Origin: CAWGJC01 sp965276665
GTDB taxonomy: Bacteria > Pseudomonadota > Alphaproteobacteria > Acetobacterales > Acetobacteraceae
Length of the DNA stretch: 64,000 bases
Direction of reading: 5' to 3'
NCBI GenBank assembly: GCA_965276665.1
Contig: OZ255620.1
Coordinates: forward strand, 4,464,001 to 4,528,000
Position 1 is the first letter of the stretch. Every line of letters begins with the position of its first letter. A program made the translations under genes and the position numbers. The notes beneath the pieces were generated by a model. It did not search any database and had not been told where the DNA came from. It worked only from the letters and a program-made list of their open reading frames with translations. Positions 41,776 through 47,841 of the stretch are shown here, piece after piece.

Positions 41776-41806
41776 CCCGGGTTGGTTGTTCAAACAGGAG
41801 GCTGCC

Positions 41807-41989
41807 GTGGCAGAGACGCATGACCTCGATCTATCCGACATCGACGAACGCGATGAGATTAGCGGCTCGCAACAATTGGCACTGGTCTGGTGCAGAACTC
41901 ATCAACGCTACGAGTGGCATTGGATCGAGCGATTGATCTCTCCCTCTGCCGCCCGCGCTGGCAAACGGGGAAGGTGCAACACCGCATGA
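41807..41989 (+). CDS. Small phage protein, function unknown
   Basis: The 60-aa product (AETHDLDLSDIDERDEISGS, then QLALVWCRTHQRYEWHWIER) starts at GTG preceded by AGGAGG and ends in an ATGA overlap with the next gene. It is the first gene after the repeat region. Confidence 0.55.
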   Translation: MAETHDLDLSDIDERDEISGSQQLALVWCRTHQRYEWHWIERLISPSAARAGKRGRCNTA

Positions 41990-42594
41990 CCGCGCTCGCC
42001 GACGCCCTGACGGCCGCCGGGTTCCAAACGCCGATGGACAGGCTGCGCCAAGAGGCGAAGGACGCAATCCGGTCGTCCCCGCGAAACTGGGACGGCGCGA
42101 AGGATGCGCTCTACGGCAAGATCAGGAACGACGCCGGTCTGCTGTGGGAGCTGTTCGCGCCCTACCGCAGCCAGGCGGTTCAGCTTCTCCTCACCCAAGC
42201 CGCCGCCGAGGTGCGGGAGGAAGAAAGACCGTATGTCGTCGCGCGGGATGGCGTTGGCGGAGGGCGGAAGCCCGAGGCCGATGGGGAGAGAGGGGTGGGC
42301 CATACAAAAAATGACACCCATGGCCCGTCTGCCCGCCCCTCTCGCTCGCATGGCATGGACGCCGTCGCCAGCGTCGCTCGCCTGACGCTCCTCGACACGT
42401 TCAGGGTCAACGGCCGCGCGATCGGCGACCTGACGCCCGAGGAAGCCAATGCCTGGGCCGGCTCACGCGAGCGCGACGCGCGGTTCGTGCGGCTGCTGAC
42501 GGCGAACCTGCCGCCAGGGCATATCATCCGCGAGTTCCGGACCGGAGATGAGGCGACACAGCTCTACGCGCAGGCGGAGGTGAGCGGTGCGTGA
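41986..42594 (+). CDS. Phage protein of unknown function
   Basis: The 202-aa product has a helical N-terminus (ALADALTAAGFQTPMDRLRQ), a low-complexity charged middle and a C-terminal helical part. No family is recognised. It overlaps the previous gene by 4 nt and the next by 8 nt. Confidence 0.5.
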   Translation: MTALADALTAAGFQTPMDRLRQEAKDAIRSSPRNWDGAKDALYGKIRNDAGLLWELFAPYRSQAVQLLLTQAAAEVREEERPYVVARDGVGGGRKPEADGERGVGHTKNDTHGPSARPSRSHGMDAVASVARLTLLDTFRVNGRAIGDLTPEEANAWAGSRERDARFVRLLTANLPPGHIIREFRTGDEATQLYAQAEVSGA

Positions 42595-43771
42595 TTTCGA
42601 GATTGGGGGCCATTCCAAATCTGACGACCAAGCGCCGTGTGCCTCCAAGCGACAACAGGCCATTTTGCCGATGCAAACCAAAATTATAATGCCTGTTGCC
42701 GCACATCTTCAGCTAGGCGCTTCGGTTCGCAAGAATGGGGGCGCCTCGCGTCGGCGGGCCAAGTCCAACGTGGCTACCATGGTGAAGATGCCCGCTGACG
42801 CGCCTTCCGAGTTCCCTGGTGACGGGGAGCGGGCTGGGGCCATGATTGATTTGTCTGCCAGTATGACCATGCCCCAGCCCGAAAAGATCGACGCAGAGGT
42901 TAAGAACCATCAAACGGCAGATGCCTCCGCGTCCGTGTCAGCGCTGACCGAACTCCAGCGCCAGCGACAATTCTGCATCAAGTCCCAATCCCGCTGCGAC
43001 CGCTCCTGCGAGGCGTTCATCGCGCGGTATCTGGGCTATCGACCCGATCTGCCCGAAGCAGAGGGTGACATCCTCTGGAAACAGGCGAGGGCGATGCGCC
43101 GAGCTGTCGAGAAAGGGGGCCATGTCGTTGGTGATAACCAGTCTATGACTGCCCCCCTAGCAGGCGGAGAGGGCCAGGCTTCTGCTGGCAACCATAAAAT
43201 TGGTGCTCTCTCCGCCTGCACCCCCATCATCCTCAACTCCGCCGCCTCTCGTCTGGCCTGGGACAAGCACCGCGCGAACGTCGAAAGACAGATGCGCAAG
43301 CTCGCCGCAGCGCTTCCGGTCGCCCCCTGGGCTTCAACCATCGAAGGTTTCGGCGAGCTCGGTCTCGCGATCCTGATCGGGGAGGCGGGCGACCTGTCCC
43401 TCTACGCGACCAAGGAGCGGGTCTGGAAGCGCTTGGGCCTCGCCGTGATCGAAGGGGAGCGCCAGCGGCGCAAAGCCGGTGCAGAGGCCGCCGCAGCCCA
43501 CGGCTACTCCCCCGAGCGCCGGGCCGAGGTGTGGGCGATCACAGACAGCATGTTCAAGCACCAGTGGCGGGGCGAGAAGGATAACGCCCCTGCGCACCCT
43601 GTTGGCCCCTACGGCGCCGTCTACGCCCGCAGGAAGGCCCATACGGTCACCCGCGAGGGGTGGTGTCTCAAGCATCGGGACAACGATGCCCGTCGCATCA
43701 TGGCAAAGGCCTTGGTGGAGGACCTATGGCGTACGTGGAACGGGAAGCCGGCGCTCGCTGTAGCCGTCTGA
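42587..43771 (+). CDS. Phage protein with an IS110/IS116-like C-terminal domain
   Basis: The 394-aa product starts at GTG. Residues ~235-280 (LPVAPWASTIEGFGELGLAI then LIGEAGDLSLYATKERVWKR) match the helix-hairpin-helix region of IS110/IS116-family transposases (normally PGIGPxTAAxLLAEIGD). The N-terminal half is not an IS110 RuvC-like domain, so this is not a full transposase. Phages often carry such proteins; a branched-DNA-binding role is inferred from the HhH fold. Confidence 0.6.
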   Translation: MRDFEIGGHSKSDDQAPCASKRQQAILPMQTKIIMPVAAHLQLGASVRKNGGASRRRAKSNVATMVKMPADAPSEFPGDGERAGAMIDLSASMTMPQPEKIDAEVKNHQTADASASVSALTELQRQRQFCIKSQSRCDRSCEAFIARYLGYRPDLPEAEGDILWKQARAMRRAVEKGGHVVGDNQSMTAPLAGGEGQASAGNHKIGALSACTPIILNSAASRLAWDKHRANVERQMRKLAAALPVAPWASTIEGFGELGLAILIGEAGDLSLYATKERVWKRLGLAVIEGERQRRKAGAEAAAAHGYSPERRAEVWAITDSMFKHQWRGEKDNAPAHPVGPYGAVYARRKAHTVTREGWCLKHRDNDARRIMAKALVEDLWRTWNGKPALAVAV

Positions 43772-44274
43772 TGAGCACGCTGCGCTACGATGCCGAGCTG
43801 GTGATCTATCGCCTGGAAGAAGCCGGGCGGACGCTTCTGGCTCTTCCAAACCGGGGCTGCATGCCGGCGGGAATGGGGGCTGCTTGGCCAGATGTCGTGC
43901 ATGCCGCGGTCGAGGCTTACGGCTACGATCCTGAGCAAATCAGGCCCGCGGTGCCGAGCGCTGAGAAGATCACCCGGATGGATGAGGTTTGGCGTTGGTT
44001 GGTTTTGATTCCTTTGGATCGAAATAAGCCAGGCAGCGAGGAACCGTGGTCCCGTCACGGGGGGGCCGTTTTGCGCCGGATCGTGATGATGCGAGCCTTG
44101 GTCAATCCGATGACTGGCCGCCATCGATGGAGTTGGCGTCGAATGGGGCTTGCCCTGAACTGCTCCCATGAGGCGCTACGAATCTGGCATGCAACGGCCA
44201 TCGATCGACTCGTTTCTGCCCTGAACGCGGAGCAGCCACAAATAAATCGACGGGTTCATGTATTTTCTCGTTGA
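43771..44274 (+). CDS. Late-gene-proximal phage protein, DUF6362-like
   Basis: The 167-aa product (GMGAAWPDVVHAAVEAYGYD, RPAVPSAEKITRMDEVWRWL, then WSWRRMGLALNCSHEALRIW) matches DUF6362 proteins, which contain an HTH and lie upstream of terminase genes in alphaproteobacterial phages. A transcription or packaging regulator is possible. The TGATG overlap puts it at the end of the rightward early operon, before a terminator. Confidence 0.6.
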   Translation: MSTLRYDAELVIYRLEEAGRTLLALPNRGCMPAGMGAAWPDVVHAAVEAYGYDPEQIRPAVPSAEKITRMDEVWRWLVLIPLDRNKPGSEEPWSRHGGAVLRRIVMMRALVNPMTGRHRWSWRRMGLALNCSHEALRIWHATAIDRLVSALNAEQPQINRRVHVFSR

Positions 44275-44349
44275 CACTGTTGACAGTTTTGGGCATGGAA
44301 AAATTCATACTTGAGTGTGCCGCGCTTAGCGCACTTCTCTCGAGTCGCA

Positions 44350-44374
44350 ACCCGCCCTCACCGGCGGGTTTTTT
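44350..44374 (+). terminator. Rho-independent terminator
   Basis: ACCCGCC, loop CTCACC, GGCGGGT followed by a run of six T ends the rightward early operon, 75 nt after the DUF6362-like gene. Stem of 7 bp, strong G/C, and T-run on the plus strand. Confidence 0.85.
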
Positions 44375-44416
44375 GTTACAAGTCACCGCCGTAAGAGCCC
44401 CGTACACGGAGCGCAA

Positions 44417-44786
44417 TCAAGCCAACTCCTTCCGCGCCGCGGCCGCCAGAAACCCCGAGCGTGTCATTCCTCGCGCATCCGCCGCCGCGTCGATGCGGGT
44501 CAGGAGCGTGCGGTCCCGCCGGAAGCTCAACGCCATAAAAGGCAGCAACAGCGTTCTGTTCACGTGCCAAGTCCAGGGCTCGATCAATGTCCGTGCTTTC
44601 GGGCAGCGCTTGGTTCTCCTCGGCGTAAAGATCAACGACGGTGCGGAGTGCGTCTAAAGCCTGGCTGTGAATATCTCGCGCAGTCTCAGCCGAACTGGCC
44701 ACCTCGGGGAAGTCTGGGAACAGGATCGACCAAGCCTCCTCGCCTTCCTCGCGGAAGATGATCGCAGGATAGTTTCGCGTTGCCAT
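44417..44786 (-). pseudogene. hicB: HicB-type antitoxin with a frameshift
   Basis: The N-terminal ~90 residues in one frame are a complete HicB domain (NYPAIIFREEGEEAWSILFP, then DFPEVASSAETARDIHSQAL). The C-terminal ribbon-helix-helix (TLLTRIDAAADARGMTRSGF then LAAAARKELA) is in a different frame, shifted by one base near 44511-44526, and ends at 44417. The unshifted frame runs to 44376 as a Gly/His-rich tail. AGGAGG lies before the ATG. No hicA toxin is present. It is either a broken antitoxin or one producing a DNA-binding-deficient form. Confidence 0.7.
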
Positions 44787-44818
44787 TGCTGCCTCCTATC
44801 GCTGGGGCGGGAGCCGCC

Positions 44819-45130
44819 TCACGCGGTCGCATGCACGTGCTTGCGAGCTTCCTCAAGGTCGTGCGCCGTCTGCAAGTTCATCCAGAACTCGGCCGAGGTC
44901 CCGAGCCGGCCAGCCAAAAGCAACGCCGTCTCAGCGGTGATCGCGCGGTCGCCGTTGATGATTCCAGTGATGCGGTTCGGAGGCACGTTCAAATCCCGCG
45001 CGAGCGCCCGGGCTGACAGGCCCAGCGGCTTCATGAACTCGGCACGGAGCACCTCGCCGGGAGTGACCGTCGCAAGGGTCTTACCCACGGACAGGTTCAG
45101 GCGGCTCAGATCGACGCGCGGAATGGCCAT
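44819..45130 (-). CDS. higA: HigA-family antitoxin without HigB
   Basis: The 103-aa product is a HigA-type HTH antitoxin (GEVLRAEFMKPLGLSARALA then RDLNVPPNRITGIINGDRAI, ending EFWMNLQTAHDLEEAR). HigB normally precedes HigA, but here a BrnA-type antitoxin gene ends 1 nt upstream. It would bind DNA and neutralise a HigB toxin supplied from elsewhere. Confidence 0.88.
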   Translation of the reverse strand: MAIPRVDLSRLNLSVGKTLATVTPGEVLRAEFMKPLGLSARALARDLNVPPNRITGIINGDRAITAETALLLAGRLGTSAEFWMNLQTAHDLEEARKHVHATA

Positions 45131-45131
45131 C

Positions 45132-45434
45132 TCAGTCGCCCATGATCATCTTGCTCAACGCCTCGCTCGCTCTCGTCTGCCAGCCCCGCCCGGAGGCGCG
45201 CAGGCGGTCGAGCACTTCGGGGTCAAGCCTGAGCGCGATCATGACCTTTCTGGGCGCTCTTTGTGCGCCGCGCTTGCGGCTGGCAACCAATTCGGGCAAC
45301 GCGTCCGACGCCGGGCGAGCCGCCGCGAAATCGTCCTCTGTCCACTCGGGGTTATCTGGGTCGGCCGCTATCCCACGCTGGATGTCGGCCTCTTCTTCGT
45401 CCGTTGGCATTCTGATCTCAGGTCTCGTCGTCAT
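45132..45434 (-). CDS. BrnA-type antitoxin without BrnT
   Basis: The 100-aa product ends with the BrnA ribbon-helix-helix (KVMIALRLDPEVLDRLRASG then RGWQTRASEALSKMI) after an acidic N-terminus. BrnT normally precedes BrnA, but the upstream bases hold no gene on this strand. The start at 45434 is inferred; an ATG 9 codons upstream is possible. It is the first gene of the BrnA-HigA-HicB operon. Confidence 0.8.
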   Translation of the reverse strand: MTTRPEIRMPTDEEEADIQRGIAADPDNPEWTEDDFAAARPASDALPELVASRKRGAQRAPRKVMIALRLDPEVLDRLRASGRGWQTRASEALSKMIMGD

Positions 45435-45478
45435 AGCAATCAGCCTTGACGGTATATACATAGCACCGGAGCCCCGCC

Positions 45479-45640
45479 ATGCCAGCGCGCGATGCCCGGG
45501 GCCGGTTCAGGCGAATACGCCGGTCCGATCTCCCGCTGGCTCAGGCGATCACGCTCGGCGCGCTCGTGCTCGTCGTCGGCATGGTGATCGGCGGCGAGGT
45601 GTCTTGGGCCTGGGTGGCTCGGGCGGTTGGGGTTCAATGA
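45479..45640 (+). CDS. Small single-span membrane protein
   Basis: The 53-aa product has a basic N-terminus (MPARDARGRFRRIRRSD) and one transmembrane helix (AITLGALVLVVGMVIGG). It diverges from the antitoxin operon and is 15 nt upstream of a secreted-protein gene. Size and topology would fit a holin-like or accessory lysis protein, but this is a guess. Confidence 0.45.
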   Translation: MPARDARGRFRRIRRSDLPLAQAITLGALVLVVGMVIGGEVSWAWVARAVGVQ

Positions 45641-45652
45641 TGGAGGCGGGCG

Positions 45653-46057
45653 ATGATGCGAGCGATTCGGCTCTCATTGCCGGTCCTGCTGTGCCTTGGT
45701 GGTGCGGCGACGGCTCAACAGGCAGCGCATCTCATCTATCCGGTGCAGCCGGCACCGACGACGATCGCCGCCAGCGCGACGTGGAATAGCGGTATCCTGA
45801 TCTCTGGCGGTTCGCCGAAGGTGGCTGCGGGAGTCACGTCCACGCAAGCGGGGGCGATCACCATCACCCGATATCTGGACACGGCAGGCACGGTCACAAT
45901 TGACACGCATACGGCACCGCTGACAGCGAATAACTTTGCTAGTCTGGTGTTGGTCGATAATGTTCCGTTCGGGTCTTTCATGGTGCAGATCAGCAATACG
46001 GGCGGTTCTGCGGCGACACTGACGAACTTCTCAGCGGCGATCGTGAGCGGTTCGTAG
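45653..46057 (+). CDS. Exported protein of unknown function
   Basis: The 134-aa product has a signal peptide (IRLSLPVLLCLGGAATA) and a beta-rich mature part (AGAITITRYLDTAGTVTIDT). No family is recognised. It stands just before the terminase genes, where conversion genes (morons) are common. Confidence 0.5.
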   Translation: MMRAIRLSLPVLLCLGGAATAQQAAHLIYPVQPAPTTIAASATWNSGILISGGSPKVAAGVTSTQAGAITITRYLDTAGTVTIDTHTAPLTANNFASLVLVDNVPFGSFMVQISNTGGSAATLTNFSAAIVSGS

Positions 46058-46097
46058 GTCTGATTGATATCAGCTTCGGAATCAAAGGTGCGTATTG

Positions 46098-46502
46098 ATG
46101 CCTCGTGGTGGATATCGCCCGGGCGCAGGCCGCAAGCCGGGCACCAGGAACAAGACGGCCGACGCGAGAGAAGTCGTAGAGAGGCACGCGCAGGCGCTTT
46201 CTGGGCTTGTGCCGGCTGACATTGCGAAGATGAGTCCGCTGGAGGTCATGCTCCACGCCATGAGTTTGGAGGCTTCGGCGGCTAACTGGAGGGCTGCTGC
46301 GGCTCTTGCCGAGAAGGCCGCACCTTATGTTCATCCCAAGCTTTCGGCTGAAACGCTGAACGTCCGCACAGATGACAGTAGCCGTAGCCCTGAGGACCTT
46401 GCCGCCGAGCTCGCCGAAATCGATGCTCGTGAGGCAGATGCAGATCAGGCGCGAGCTTTGGCGCCGACGGTGCCGAATGGAAATGGCGGCTTGGTCCATT
46501 GA
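46098..46502 (+). CDS. Probable terminase small subunit
   Basis: The 134-aa product begins MPRGGYRPGAGRKPGTRNKT, an N-terminal basic motif (GGxRPGAGRKxG) typical of small terminase or related DNA-binding packaging proteins, followed by helices (LEVMLHAMSLEASAANWRAA). The 3' end overlaps the large terminase gene by 26 nt. Role: recognising phage DNA for packaging. Confidence 0.65.
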   Translation: MPRGGYRPGAGRKPGTRNKTADAREVVERHAQALSGLVPADIAKMSPLEVMLHAMSLEASAANWRAAAALAEKAAPYVHPKLSAETLNVRTDDSSRSPEDLAAELAEIDAREADADQARALAPTVPNGNGGLVH

Positions 46503-47841
46503 GGCGCTATCGCACGCTGGACTGAAACCTGCTGCTCATCATCGGCTCTTGATAGCCGAGCTCGAGGCAATCGCTCGGGGCGACAATGACCGCCTCATGG
46601 TTTTCATGCCGCCTGGTGCGGCAAAGTCAACCTACACGTCACATTTGTTTCCGGCATGGTGGTTTGCGAGGCTTCCGGGCAGCGCAATCATCGCCGCCTC
46701 CCACACGATGGAGCTGGCTGAGAAGAACGGGCGTCTGGCTCGCAACTACATAGCTAGCAACTCTGACGTGCTTGGATTTGGGCTTAGGGCGGACAGCAGC
46801 GCGGCAGCCCGCTGGCACACGACGGCTGGGGGCGAATATCTTGGTGCAGGTGTTGGTAAGGCCATAGCAGGCTTTAGGGCCGATCTCGGGTTGCTTGACG
46901 ACCCAATTGCAGGGCGCGAGGCGGCTGATAGCCCGCGGGTGCGTGATACGACCTGGGAGTGGTACCGGGACGATTTCCTGACTCGTCTGAAACCTGGGGC
47001 GCGGCGGGTGCTGATTATGACCCGCTGGCATGAGGATGACCTCGCCGGTCGGATACTGGCGGAAGAGGCTGATCGCTGGCGAGTTGTTAGTCTGCCTGCC
47101 ATTGCCGAAGCGGGCGATCCGCTCGGCAGGGATCCTGGTGACCCGCTCTGGGGCGACGACGCATACGGCTACGCTGAGATGCTTGCCGAGAAACGCCTTG
47201 AGCAGGGCGAGCGTGGTTGGTGGGCGCTTTACCAGCAATCGCCGCGTCCGCTTGAGGGCTCGCTTTTCAAGGTGGCGCAGATCGCAACGCTGGACGCGGC
47301 TCCGGCAGGACGCGCTGTCCGGGCGTGGGATTTGGCCGCCACAGCGCAAATCGGCACTCGCGACCCTGATTATACGGTCGGGTTGAAATTGGTTCGCACG
47401 AATGAGGGCGCTTTCACTGTTGCCGACATTGTCCGGCTTCGTGGTGGCCCCGACGAGGTCGAGCGGGCGATCGTCAATACGGCCGAGCAGGATGGGCACG
47501 GCGTCACGGTTGGGCTGCCGCAGGACCCTGGGCAAGCCGGCAAGGCGCAGCTGCTTTATCTGACGCGCAAATTGACAGGGTTTCGTATCGAAAGTTCGCC
47601 GGAGACCGGGGACAAGGAAACGCGAGCGGGTCCGGTTGCCGCGCAGATGAACGTCGGCAACGTGTCGATGGTGCGCGGTGCGTGGAATGTTTCGTTCCGT
47701 GAGGAATTGGCGGGGTTCCCGGCGGCGCGGCATGACGATCAGGTAGACGCATTGAGCCGGGGGTTCACGATGTTGATCGCTCGGCCGGCGATGCGGATTT
47801 CTGAGGAGGCGGTCAGGATCGCTGCCGGGTATCGGCGATGA
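46477..47841 (+). CDS. Terminase large subunit
   Basis: The 454-aa packaging motor has Walker A MPPGAAKST (residues 44-52), Walker B-type LGLLDDPIAG, coupling motif VLIMTRWHEDDLAGR and a C-terminal RNase H-like nuclease (RAWDLAATAQ, DYTVGLKLVR, FPAARHDDQVDALSRGF). The start was chosen at ATG 46477; an ATG at 46483 is equally possible. It overlaps the portal gene by 4 nt. Confidence 0.93.
   Translation: MEMAAWSIEALSHAGLKPAAHHRLLIAELEAIARGDNDRLMVFMPPGAAKSTYTSHLFPAWWFARLPGSAIIAASHTMELAEKNGRLARNYIASNSDVLGFGLRADSSAAARWHTTAGGEYLGAGVGKAIAGFRADLGLLDDPIAGREAADSPRVRDTTWEWYRDDFLTRLKPGARRVLIMTRWHEDDLAGRILAEEADRWRVVSLPAIAEAGDPLGRDPGDPLWGDDAYGYAEMLAEKRLEQGERGWWALYQQSPRPLEGSLFKVAQIATLDAAPAGRAVRAWDLAATAQIGTRDPDYTVGLKLVRTNEGAFTVADIVRLRGGPDEVERAIVNTAEQDGHGVTVGLPQDPGQAGKAQLLYLTRKLTGFRIESSPETGDKETRAGPVAAQMNVGNVSMVRGAWNVSFREELAGFPAARHDDQVDALSRGFTMLIARPAMRISEEAVRIAAGYRR

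Noticed and set aside
41497..41823. Plus-strand open frames through the GGGACA region
   Set aside because: They consist mainly of translated repeats, have no ribosome sites and no family similarity.
42587..43771. Complete IS110 transposase
   Set aside because: The N-terminal catalytic DEDD/RuvC-like domain is not visible; only the HhH-like segment matches.
44275..44660. Plus-strand open frame starting MEKFILECAALSALL
   Set aside because: It reads through a strong terminator and becomes the antisense of the HicB gene.
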